Origin: CAZGSG01 sp964528095
Lineage (GTDB): Bacteria > Bacteroidota > Bacteroidia > Chitinophagales > Chitinophagaceae
Reading direction: 5' to 3'
Length of the DNA stretch: 25,404 nucleotides
Assembly (NCBI GenBank): GCA_964528095.1
Contig: CAZGSG010000054.1
Location: 1 to 25,404, forward strand
Shown here piece by piece: positions 1 to 6,111 of this stretch. The notes below the pieces were generated by a model. It made no database searches. It was not told the DNA's origin and saw only the letters and a list, made by a program, of their open reading frames with translations. The position numbers and the translations under genes were made by a program. Every line of letters starts with the position of its first letter. Within the stretch, counting starts at the first letter, position 1.

Positions 1-63
1 TTGCGGCAGTCTTGAAAACTGTTGACTGTAACAGGTCCGGGGGTTCGAATCCCTCGCTCTCCG
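1..63 (+). tRNA. tRNA-Ser(UGA), 3' part, cut by the window edge
   Basis: The anticodon stem GCAGT/ACTGT (6-10 and 18-22) encloses the loop CTTGAAA, which puts anticodon TGA at 13-15. An extended variable region follows, as expected for a class II tRNA. The T arm has stem 39-43/51-55 around loop TTCGAAT (44-50). The acceptor 3' strand GCTCTCC is at 56-62, with discriminator G at 63, the usual base for serine tRNAs. The 3' CCA is not fully encoded (CCC follows). The acceptor 5' strand and most of the D arm lie outside the window. Confidence 0.93.
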
Positions 64-74
64 CCCTGGCAAAC

Positions 75-118
75 AATAGCCTGCTAAAGAATTGATTTTT
101 AGCAGGCTATTTCTTTTT
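75..118 (+). terminator. Rho-independent terminator of tRNA-Ser
   Basis: A perfect 14-bp inverted repeat (75-88 with 98-111) encloses a 9-nt loop and is followed by a T-rich tail. It begins 12 bases after the tRNA discriminator base, so it should end the tRNA transcript. Confidence 0.88.
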
Positions 119-196
119 GAATTAGCTGCTGTTCATAAATAACCTGTATCAATTCAGCATAGCTATTTGAAATTAGCTAATCATAAAGGTTTACAA

Positions 197-208
197 GTTC
201 GAATCCCT
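197..208 (+). repeat. 12-bp direct copy of the tRNA-Ser T-loop region
   Basis: The 12 bases GTTCGAATCCCT repeat exactly the tRNA T-loop and 3' stem at 43-54. The flanks cannot form a T stem, so this is not a tRNA. It may be a scar of an insertion at the tRNA, or chance. Confidence 0.4.
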
Positions 209-310
209 TCTTCATGTAAAATAAGAACACGGTTTGGTTAGTTATTGTAACCAATACCACCATTGCCACTAAACTTCCCTTCATTCTACTCCGAAAAAAA
301 AGCAGATATA

Positions 311-361
311 TTTGCGCAACCCAAAAGTTGCACATATATTTGCAACCTGAGAGTTGCGCAA
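311..361 (+). promoter_or_regulatory. Promoter and nested palindromic operator of the arsR-type cassette
   Basis: A Bacteroidota-type promoter is visible: TTTG at 311-314, a 20-bp spacer, and TATATTTG at 335-342. Two GCAAC-N6-GTTGC palindromes overlap it (316-331 and 342-357). The outermost arms TTGCGCAAC (312-320) and GTTGCGCAA (353-361) are also perfectly complementary, giving four half-sites symmetric about the -7 element. The first gene starts at 374, so a repressor bound here would block polymerase. Autoregulation is inferred from this layout and from the habit of ArsR-family repressors. Confidence 0.72.
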
Positions 362-373
362 TTAATAATCAAA

Positions 374-694
374 ATGAAAAAAGATATATTCCAGGCCATA
401 TCAGACCCAACACGCAGGGCTATTTTAACATTAATCGCTATCCAGGCATTAACACCAAATGCAATGGCGGAAAAGTTTGATATGACCCGCCAGGCTGTAT
501 CAAAACATATTAAAGTACTGCACGAATGCGAATTGATTAAACCTGTGCAGAGCGGCAGGGAGATCTATTATCACTTTAATGCAAAAAAAATGCAAGAACT
601 TGATAATTGGGTAGCCCAATTCAGGCAAAGCTGGGAAATTCAATTTAATCAACTTGACGGACTATTATCAACAATTAAAGGACAGAAAAAATGA
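374..694 (+). CDS. ArsR-family winged-helix transcriptional repressor
   Basis: This 106-residue protein has the compact winged-helix fold of ArsR-type repressors. The N-terminal signature IFQAISDPTRRAIL (about residues 5-18) is typical of the subgroup paired with SRPBCC proteins. The recognition helix region MTRQAVSKHIKVL spans about 37-49, and the wing contains the GREIYYHF stretch. There is only one cysteine (C52) and no CxC metal site, so it is probably not a metal sensor; its ligand is unknown. The open frame extends upstream to 263, but the ATG at 374 matches family starts and places the operator outside the gene. Its TGA overlaps the ATG of the next gene (ATGA), which indicates translational coupling. 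Confidence 0.88.
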   Translation: MKKDIFQAISDPTRRAILTLIAIQALTPNAMAEKFDMTRQAVSKHIKVLHECELIKPVQSGREIYYHFNAKKMQELDNWVAQFRQSWEIQFNQLDGLLSTIKGQKK

Positions 695-1191
695 ACAACG
701 ATTTGCTATTTGATTTTAATGTTGACAAAGCTGCGAAAACGGTATTTATAATCCGGGAATTTAATGCCGAACTTTCTTTAGTATGGGATGCTTTTACTAA
801 GCCAGAGCTATTGGACCAATGGGGAGCACCTGCACCCATGCGCGCCAAAACGAAGTATATGGATTTCAAAGTTGGAGGGCAAAGATTTTATGCTATGATA
901 AGCCCCGACGGACAAGAGCGTTGGTCAATTCAGAAATATACATCCATTACGCCGAAAACGAATTTTAAAATGTATAATTCTTTTGCGGACAAAGACGAAA
1001 AACCCGAATTGCCAGGTTCTGAATGGGATTATATTTTCAGCGAAAAAAATGGCATAACAAAAGTGAGTATCACCATTTTTAATGAGTCCTTTGAACGAAT
1101 GGAAAAATTATTGGAGGGCTTTAAGATCGGGTTTACCATCACATTAAAAAACCTGGAAGATCTGTTGACAGCCTTATCACAGAAATTATAA
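691..1191 (+). CDS. SRPBCC/AHSA1-like domain protein
   Basis: This 166-residue protein matches the AHSA1-like branch of the SRPBCC (START-like) superfamily. The characteristic opening FNAELSLVWDAFTKPELLDQWGA (quoted residues fall around 24-45) leads into a helix-grip fold that binds hydrophobic ligands, and the C-terminal helix begins near the GFKIGF stretch. Proteins of this kind are commonly encoded directly after an ArsR regulator, as here with a 4-base overlap. The ligand or reaction cannot be told from sequence. It is cytosolic, with no signal peptide. It probably forms one transcriptional unit with the repressor and perhaps the VOC gene 79 bases downstream. Confidence 0.84.
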   Translation: MNNDLLFDFNVDKAAKTVFIIREFNAELSLVWDAFTKPELLDQWGAPAPMRAKTKYMDFKVGGQRFYAMISPDGQERWSIQKYTSITPKTNFKMYNSFADKDEKPELPGSEWDYIFSEKNGITKVSITIFNESFERMEKLLEGFKIGFTITLKNLEDLLTALSQKL

Positions 1192-1270
1192 GAAGAAAAT
1201 TGTCAATCACATTAACAACGGAATGCTGAATAGCGCAAGCAGAAAAAATTAAAAACTTAAAAATAAAGTT

Positions 1271-1705
1271 ATGAGAACAATCAATCCCTGGATCAACTTC
1301 AATGGAAATGCTGAAGAAGCATTCACTTTTTACAAATCAGTTTTTGGCGGAGATTTCGCGAAGTTCATTCGTTTCAAAGACCTGGCAAGCGCAGAATTTC
1401 CGGTAGCAGAAAACGAGGCAGATAAAATAATGACCATTATTTTGCCTATAGGAAAACACAATGTGTTAATCGCCAATGATGTTCCGGAATTTATGGGACG
1501 AGTAAACGAAAACGAAAACAGGTCTAAAATATCAATTAGTGCGGAAAGTCGGGAAGAAGCGGACAAAATTTTTAACGGACTATCAGCGGGTGGAAATATT
1601 GAAGGGCCTATTGGCGACAGTCCCTGGGGTACATACGCCGGAATGTTCAGAGACAAATATGGTATTGAATGGATTGTGGAATTTGACCCGAATTATAAAG
1701 GGTAA
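1271..1705 (+). CDS. VOC-family protein, PhnB-like
   Basis: This 144-residue protein belongs to the vicinal-oxygen-chelate superfamily, PhnB-like branch. The N-terminus RTINPWINFNGNAEEAFTFY (residues 2-21) and the end segment SPWGTYAGMFRDKYGIEW (about 118-135) are the usual conserved ends of these glyoxalase-fold proteins. It has no signal peptide and is probably a cytosolic dimer. The substrate is unknown; the name PhnB is historical and does not mean a phosphonate role. It lies 79 bases after the SRPBCC gene on the same strand. ArsR, SRPBCC and VOC genes often travel together, which suggests a small detoxification or modification cassette (inference). Confidence 0.85.
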   Translation: MRTINPWINFNGNAEEAFTFYKSVFGGDFAKFIRFKDLASAEFPVAENEADKIMTIILPIGKHNVLIANDVPEFMGRVNENENRSKISISAESREEADKIFNGLSAGGNIEGPIGDSPWGTYAGMFRDKYGIEWIVEFDPNYKG

Positions 1706-1894
1706 ATTTAACCGAAGAAAAAAGCGGTCCCTTACATGGTGCCGGGTACAATGTGATAAAGTTAGGCGAACCATTTGTTCGTAAAGATTGAATTAGGATA
1801 ATAACACCCTTAAAATTAATAAGATTTGATTACGGCTTAAATCTGATTTAAATTTTTAAAGTCTCTAAAAAGATCAAAAATAGGTGTTCGTTTG

Positions 1895-1912
1895 GAATCC
1901 CTCCCTTTCCGC
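1895..1912 (+). repeat. Degenerate copy of the tRNA-Ser 3' end (possible att remnant)
   Basis: These 18 bases match the tRNA-Ser 3' end at 47-64 in 16 positions, covering part of the T loop, the T stem, the acceptor strand and the discriminator. The preceding bases (GTTCG at 1886-1890) resemble the T loop with a small insertion. No tRNA body precedes it. A terminator follows at 1935, as after the intact tRNA. The most economical reading is a duplicated tRNA end flanking an inserted segment, but no integrase is present. Confidence 0.45.
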
Positions 1913-1934
1913 ATAACAAGTATCAACGAATAGC

Positions 1935-1975
1935 AAAGCCCGCAAATTGAATGTTTGCGGGCTTTTCGTTTTTGT
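1935..1975 (+). terminator. Rho-independent terminator
   Basis: A perfect 12-bp stem (1935-1946 with 1954-1965) with a 7-nt loop is followed by TTTTCGTTTTTG. It could end the ArsR/SRPBCC/VOC transcript, or it could be the original terminator of the tRNA-Ser gene if the cassette was inserted between them. Confidence 0.85.
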
Positions 1976-2129
1976 ACAATGGTAAAGAAGGATCTTATGC
2001 GTGTGTGATTCGTAGCGTGGTCAAAAGATGAAAAGTAACGCGCCTGATAGTGAATAACTGTTTGATAGTAATACAGGAATAGAGTGGGGCATGGGATATT
2101 TCTTTTAATATAGTAAAACGCTGTGGTCT

Positions 2130-2192
2130 GGCGATTGTTTTGGTCGTTTGGCGATTGCATATTTTTTATGCCGGGATGGCTCTGTAGGTTTG
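2130..2192 (+). promoter_or_regulatory. Promoter with a 20-bp-period direct repeat, shared with the gene at 10816
   Basis: GGCGATTG occurs at 2130-2137 and 2150-2157, exactly 20 bp apart. After a further 27 bp comes a -7 element TAGGTTTG (2185-2192), followed by six bases and AATAATA. The same order and the same 27-bp gap occur before the secreted-protein gene at 10816. The direct repeat spaced by about two helical turns looks like a binding site for a dimeric activator. The ATG of the lipoprotein gene is 18 bases after the -7 element. Confidence 0.55.
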
Positions 2193-2210
2193 AGTCATAA
2201 TAATAATAGC

Positions 2211-3164
2211 ATGAAAAATATTCATTTTGTTTTTATTGCGTTGGTCAGCTTTTTTCTTTTTTATTCATGTAAAAAAGACGCAAAGAATACAAGTTCTTCC
2301 GGATCTTCTAAGTCGATGGGTATTTTATACGATTATGCAACAGCGCCGGGCGGAGCTATAATAAAAAACCGTTTTATCCTGCTGAATATTGACCATGCCG
2401 GCAACAATGATAAGCAGTTTATGACGATCGATATTGTAGAGAATGCGGACGGATATAAGTTTAAAATAGCGGAAGGACCTAAACCCATTACGGATTTTGC
2501 AACAAATTTTCCGGCAGATGTAAGAAAAATAATTTCTGGCAAAGGGCTGGGAAATGATTTTTTTGTAAACGCGTATATGAAAATGAGGGCCAGTGGTATT
2601 ACAAGGCCTTATACTTTTACCTATGATTCCATTCATAAATTTATTCCTTCATCCAGTATTATTATTCCGCTCAATGAAATGCATAATCCTGTTTATGCAG
2701 GTACAATGGCGGGTAAAAATCCGCAGGCCGGGCTTGAGTTATGGGCTCCCGGAAAACCTGGCCCTGGTACCGGCCCTGTAATTCCTAATGATTCCATGCC
2801 AGAATATTTTTTTTATGCAGCCTATCCAAGAGTATCCAAACCTTGCAAATTGTATTTTTATTTTGATGAAGGGTACTATACCAGCGTTGTCAGTCCTTTG
2901 GGCAAGGCTATTCCCCTTGATAAACTAATATACAATGGCGGCCCTCAGATTAATGGTATTACGGGTAAGATTGATGCGGCACTTAGCTATGAAGGAAACA
3001 GCTCTGTAATATTCTTTTTTGATTATGACCAATGGGAGTATTTTACGGTGACATTCCCCTGTTCTCCTGTTTATGGCGCAGCCTGCGGCAACAACATAGA
3101 CATATCTCCCTTAAAAAGTATGAATGCATTAATGACCTGGCCTGCAGGCTGGGGTAAAAACTAA
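2211..3164 (+). CDS. Hypothetical lipoprotein
   Basis: I do not recognise this 317-residue protein. It begins with a lipoprotein signal peptide: charged MKNIH, a hydrophobic stretch, then FLFYSC with the lipidated cysteine at residue 20, followed by Lys/Asp residues. The rest is a soluble, aromatic-rich domain with no membrane segment. It carries a Pro/Gly-rich linker (APGKPGPGTGPVIP) in the middle and two cysteines near the C-terminus (PCSPVYGAACG) that could form a disulfide. The open frame runs upstream to 2148, but the ATG at 2211 gives a proper signal peptide and sits behind the promoter. The next gene starts 16 bases after its stop. It is probably anchored in the outer membrane; its function is unknown. 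Confidence 0.75.
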   Translation: MKNIHFVFIALVSFFLFYSCKKDAKNTSSSGSSKSMGILYDYATAPGGAIIKNRFILLNIDHAGNNDKQFMTIDIVENADGYKFKIAEGPKPITDFATNFPADVRKIISGKGLGNDFFVNAYMKMRASGITRPYTFTYDSIHKFIPSSSIIIPLNEMHNPVYAGTMAGKNPQAGLELWAPGKPGPGTGPVIPNDSMPEYFFYAAYPRVSKPCKLYFYFDEGYYTSVVSPLGKAIPLDKLIYNGGPQINGITGKIDAALSYEGNSSVIFFFDYDQWEYFTVTFPCSPVYGAACGNNIDISPLKSMNALMTWPAGWGKN

Positions 3165-3180
3165 TCTTAAACATATAACA

Positions 3181-3435
3181 ATGATTGGAACGCGAGCACT
3201 ATTCTTATGTGTAGTTATTGTTTTAACCACGGCATCTGTAAATGCTCAGTCTCCTGTAGGTAAATGGAAGAAGGTATCACATGTCTCTACCTATGAAGGG
3301 CAAACGTTCGACTCTCATAAAGCATTGCTTGCCCAGCGTCCATGTGCGGCTAAGGTTATTTGGGAAATAAACGCGGATGGCACATTTCGCCAGGATCTTA
3401 CCGCCAGCGGATCAATTTCACTAGCCGGCTTTTAA
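3181..3435 (+). CDS. Secreted lipocalin-like protein, probably C-terminally truncated
   Basis: This open frame of 84 residues starts with a signal peptide (cleavage expected after VNA, before QSPVGKWKK). The SPVGKWKKVSHV opening and the VIWEINADGTFRQD segment resemble lipocalin-like proteins of Bacteroidota, which usually run to roughly 130-150 residues. Here the similarity stops after about residue 76 and the frame ends at SISLAGF. None of the three forward frames downstream continues the domain in an obvious way, so a deletion or rearrangement probably removed the 3' half. A product this short may not fold. The family length is from memory. It lies 16 bases behind the lipoprotein gene and may be its last operon member. 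Confidence 0.55.
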   Translation: MIGTRALFLCVVIVLTTASVNAQSPVGKWKKVSHVSTYEGQTFDSHKALLAQRPCAAKVIWEINADGTFRQDLTASGSISLAGF

Positions 3436-3503
3436 TGCGGGGTAGGGGGCAAAGCGAATCAGTGAAAACTGCCGGTTATTTTTAGTATCCAGGTTCTTCA
3501 GCG

Positions 3504-3950
3504 CTAATTATCGTTGCGGACCTTTATAAATTCTCCCTGCTCACCCATTTTATCGTATTCAATTAGCGTGTCTCCCTTTAACTTATAGTCAAAACGAAAA
3601 CTATCTGTAGATACCCAAATGTCAACATCTGCTTTTATCGGGTTATCAGGACTGTTCCAGTACCCCATCTTCGCTTTCGATTTGTAGTACCAATAACGAT
3701 CAATTGTTATGGTATCAATCTCTGCTTTCCTGTCTGTAAATTCGTAGTATAGTACATTGGAAGTGTCGTTGATTTCGATCAGCGTAAAACCTTCCCTATT
3801 GTGTCGAACCCAGGTGCCGTGTAATCCTTGATTTTTTGCCGTGTCGACCAGTCGTAGTTTCGTGGAATTGTCTGTTTTATTAGTAACCTGATTATCACAA
3901 GCATAAAAGAACATAGATAAAAAAGAAATGATCGTAAATGGTTTGGTCAT
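3504..3950 (-). CDS. Hypothetical small lipoprotein
   Basis: This 148-residue product starts at the ATG ending at 3950, which gives a clean lipoprotein signal (MTKPFTIISF through MFFYAC, lipidated Cys18). The longer open frame to 3989 would put 13 polar and mixed residues before it. After a Thr/Asn/Asp-rich linker the mature part opens with GLHGTWVRH and continues with beta-strand-like segments rich in Tyr and Trp, as in lipocalin-like small lipoproteins. I do not recognise a named family. It is convergent with the truncated gene at 3181. There is no obvious promoter match, and its function is unknown. Confidence 0.65.
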   Translation of the reverse strand: MTKPFTIISFLSMFFYACDNQVTNKTDNSTKLRLVDTAKNQGLHGTWVRHNREGFTLIEINDTSNVLYYEFTDRKAEIDTITIDRYWYYKSKAKMGYWNSPDNPIKADVDIWVSTDSFRFDYKLKGDTLIEYDKMGEQGEFIKVRNDN

Positions 3951-4068
3951 GTTTTTGAAATGTAAGATGAGCTTTTGAAATTGTTCCATAAAATGGAATG
4001 AAAACTTACAACAAAATTTCCTGAATTTTTCAAGGCAGCAGGCTGTGCAGCGTTTCTCTAAAAGATTT

Positions 4069-4209
4069 TTATTTTGCCAGCATCCCTTTTAAGTGGATCC
4101 GGCGGTTAACGCTCTTTTCAGTTAAGTGGCTGACTTCCAGTAACTTTTTTCTTTGTGCTACCATTTTGTATTCTTCGAATGATTCCAGAACTTCACCTGT
4201 TGTTTTATT
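4069..4209 (-). pseudogene. Coding-like fragment next to the AraC gene
   Basis: On the minus strand an uninterrupted run of 46 codons ends in TAA at 4069-4071 and is bounded upstream by a TAA at 4210-4212, directly beside the AraC start codon. The translation looks protein-like: TTGEVLESFEEYKMVAQRKK followed by LLEVSHLTEKSVNRRIHLKG and MLAK. It has an amphipathic, Lys/Glu-rich pattern that could be the C-terminal helices of a longer protein. The only internal ATG would give 31 residues. I do not recognise the parent family. It may be the leftover 3' end of a deleted gene, a tiny gene, or chance. Confidence 0.35.
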
Positions 4210-4212
4210 TTA

Positions 4213-5055
4213 ATGAAGCTAAAACTTACAGACTTAAAAACCGGTGGCGATCTCTTACTGCTAAGAGCTGAGGAGGATTTTGAACGCCTGTTTTATGGTC
4301 GAGATCAGCACAATAAGTATTTCACGATTGCCTGGAATCATGGAGAAAAACAGACTATTACGATTGATGGTGTCGCCCATGATTTTTTGCCTGATACCAT
4401 TTTAACTCTTCTGTTCAGCCAGTCATTTTATTTTGAACGGGCTACCGATATTGTCGCATGGCAGTTCAACCGCGAATTTTATTGCATTATCGATCATGAC
4501 GCGGAAGTAAGCTGTGTAGGGTTTTTGTTCGGAACTTCGGATCATCTGCTTATCGCCCTTGATAAGGAAGCAAAACAAAAACTACAATTACTTCTGGATG
4601 TTTTTGTCGAAGAGTTTAAAACAGCGGATAATATTCAACAGGATATGTTGCTGATGTTGCTGAAGCGACTTATTATATTTATCACAAGACTGGCGAGATC
4701 GGAATATATTCCTGACAAAAGGCTACAGGATGATCGTTTTCATATCATACGCAAGTTCAACTTATTGGTAGAAGCCCATTACCGTGCCGAGCATTCTGTG
4801 AGCTACTACGCACAACAGCTGAATAAATCCCCGAAAACCTTATCTAATCTTTTCGCCATTTATAATCATAAAACACCATTACAGGTGATCCAGGAACGCA
4901 TCGTAATAGAAGCAAAAAGGCTTTTGTATTATACAGACAGGTCGATCAAACAGATCACATTCGAACTGGGATTTGAGGATGCTGCTTATTTTTCCAACTT
5001 TTTCAAAAGACATACTTCCCTGTCTCCGGCCGAATTCAGAAACAGCAAGGGCTGA
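4213..5055 (+). CDS. AraC-family transcriptional regulator
   Basis: This is a 280-residue AraC-type activator. The N-terminal half (about 1-150) is a cupin-like sensor region without a recognised ligand motif. The C-terminal 100 residues hold the two helix-turn-helix units: SVSYYAQQLNKSPKTLSNLF (first) and SIKQITFELGFEDAAYFSNF (second), ending in the usual FKRHTSLSPAEFRN. The hydrolase gene follows 112 bases downstream on the same strand. The gap holds a direct repeat CTTCGGGAA of period 21, the expected geometry for AraC half-sites, so the hydrolase is the likely target. The inducer is unknown. Confidence 0.9.
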   Translation: MKLKLTDLKTGGDLLLLRAEEDFERLFYGRDQHNKYFTIAWNHGEKQTITIDGVAHDFLPDTILTLLFSQSFYFERATDIVAWQFNREFYCIIDHDAEVSCVGFLFGTSDHLLIALDKEAKQKLQLLLDVFVEEFKTADNIQQDMLLMLLKRLIIFITRLARSEYIPDKRLQDDRFHIIRKFNLLVEAHYRAEHSVSYYAQQLNKSPKTLSNLFAIYNHKTPLQVIQERIVIEAKRLLYYTDRSIKQITFELGFEDAAYFSNFFKRHTSLSPAEFRNSKG

Positions 5056-5059
5056 TCCG

Positions 5060-5129
5060 CTTCGGGAAATATTTACAACTCTTCGGGAAGTACGTCCATT
5101 CTTCTGCGGCCTTTGCCGGCGCATCTTTG
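5060..5129 (+). promoter_or_regulatory. Candidate AraC binding site and promoter of the hydrolase gene
   Basis: CTTCGGGAA occurs at 5060-5068 and 5081-5089, a period of 21 bp (two helical turns). A -7-like element CATCTTTG (one mismatch to TAnnTTTG) follows at 5122-5129, 38 bases before the ATG at 5168, and no good -33 element is seen. A weak promoter with a direct repeat upstream fits activation by the neighbouring AraC protein. Confidence 0.55.
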
Positions 5130-5167
5130 TATTGTTGATCCAGTTAAAAAACTCAACACCAAATACA

Positions 5168-5962
5168 ATGAAAAAGCAAACAGTAAAAAACACTTTCAAC
5201 GGCGGTATACTCGCCTCAGCATTAGCTTTATCAGCAGCCGTAGGTACGATCACCGAAGCAAATGCCCAGCCCATAAAAAATGTGGTATTGGTGCATGGCG
5301 CATTTGCAGATGGCTCGGGATTTAAAGCGCTTTATACAGCACTTACAAAAAAGGGCTATAAGGTAACCGTGGTACAGAACCCGTTGACTTCACTGGAAGA
5401 TGATGTACAGGCGACAAAACTCGCTCTCGACAAACAGGATGGTCCTGCTATCCTTGCGGGCCATTCCTGGGGAGGAGCTGTTATTACAGAAGCGGGTAAT
5501 CATCCAAAAGTAGCAGCCCTTGTCTATATAGCAGCCTTTCAGCCAGATAAAGGAGAGTCGGCGCTGCAATGGCTTCAAACTGCTCCGCCTGCCCCTGAAA
5601 ATGGCGTGTTGACTCCTGACGAAAAGGGGATTGTTTATTACTCAAAAGAAAAATATCATGCGGGTTTTTGTGCAGACATTAGCGAAGAAGAAGCGGATTT
5701 TATGTATGCATCACAAGGCGCGTTTTACGCCAAAGGGTTTGTAACACCTATCACCCAGCCGGCATGGAGAACCAGGCCCACTTACGGCATCATAGCTACT
5801 GAAGATAAAAGCATTGCTCCCGAAATTCAACGTAACATGTATAAGCGTTCAAATACCATTGTTACTGAAGTAAAAGGTAGTCATGTGATTTTTATGTCGC
5901 AACCAGAACAAGTGGCCCAGGTGATCATAACAGCTGCGGTAAAAGCATCGGTTGTAAAATAA
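5168..5962 (+). CDS. Exported alpha/beta hydrolase
   Basis: This 264-residue protein carries an N-terminal signal peptide (charged start, Ala/Leu-rich core, cleavage expected near ANA-Q around residue 33) and a full alpha/beta-hydrolase fold. The oxyanion-hole motif LVHGAFADGS is at 41-50, the nucleophile elbow GHSWGG puts Ser at 100, the acid is probably Asp213 (ATEDKS), and the base is His239 (KGSHVIF). It resembles EstC/pyrethroid-esterase-like hydrolases, but the substrate cannot be assigned. The ATG at 5168 is chosen because the longer frame (to 4973) runs through the AraC gene and lacks a signal peptide. It ends before a good terminator at 5982. Confidence 0.88.
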   Translation: MKKQTVKNTFNGGILASALALSAAVGTITEANAQPIKNVVLVHGAFADGSGFKALYTALTKKGYKVTVVQNPLTSLEDDVQATKLALDKQDGPAILAGHSWGGAVITEAGNHPKVAALVYIAAFQPDKGESALQWLQTAPPAPENGVLTPDEKGIVYYSKEKYHAGFCADISEEEADFMYASQGAFYAKGFVTPITQPAWRTRPTYGIIATEDKSIAPEIQRNMYKRSNTIVTEVKGSHVIFMSQPEQVAQVIITAAVKASVVK

Positions 5963-5981
5963 CCAGTATTAAAAATATAGG

Positions 5982-6030
5982 ACACTAAATTCCCGGATCG
6001 CAGGCCGGGGGTTTGGTGTTTTTTGTTTTA
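5982..6030 (+). terminator. Rho-independent terminator after the hydrolase gene
   Basis: A 15-bp stem (5982-5996 with 6005-6019, three G-T wobbles) with an 8-nt loop is followed by a T-rich run ending near 6030. It lies 20 bases after the hydrolase stop. It also lies downstream of the convergent mprF operon, but its T tract suits the plus strand. Confidence 0.8.
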
Positions 6031-6111
6031 TACCCGATCACTATTTCTCCCCGGCATACCAGCGTTTTTAATAATTGCTGCCATGTCATTGTCAATCGAG
6101 ACAAACTAAAT

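Noticed and set aside
263..373. Upstream extension of the ArsR-type gene frame
   Set aside because: It runs through the promoter and operator palindromes and adds 37 residues unlike the family; ATG 374 is the better start.
1837..2160. 107-codon minus-strand open frame
   Set aside because: It covers the degenerate tRNA copy and a perfect terminator and has no recognisable protein pattern.
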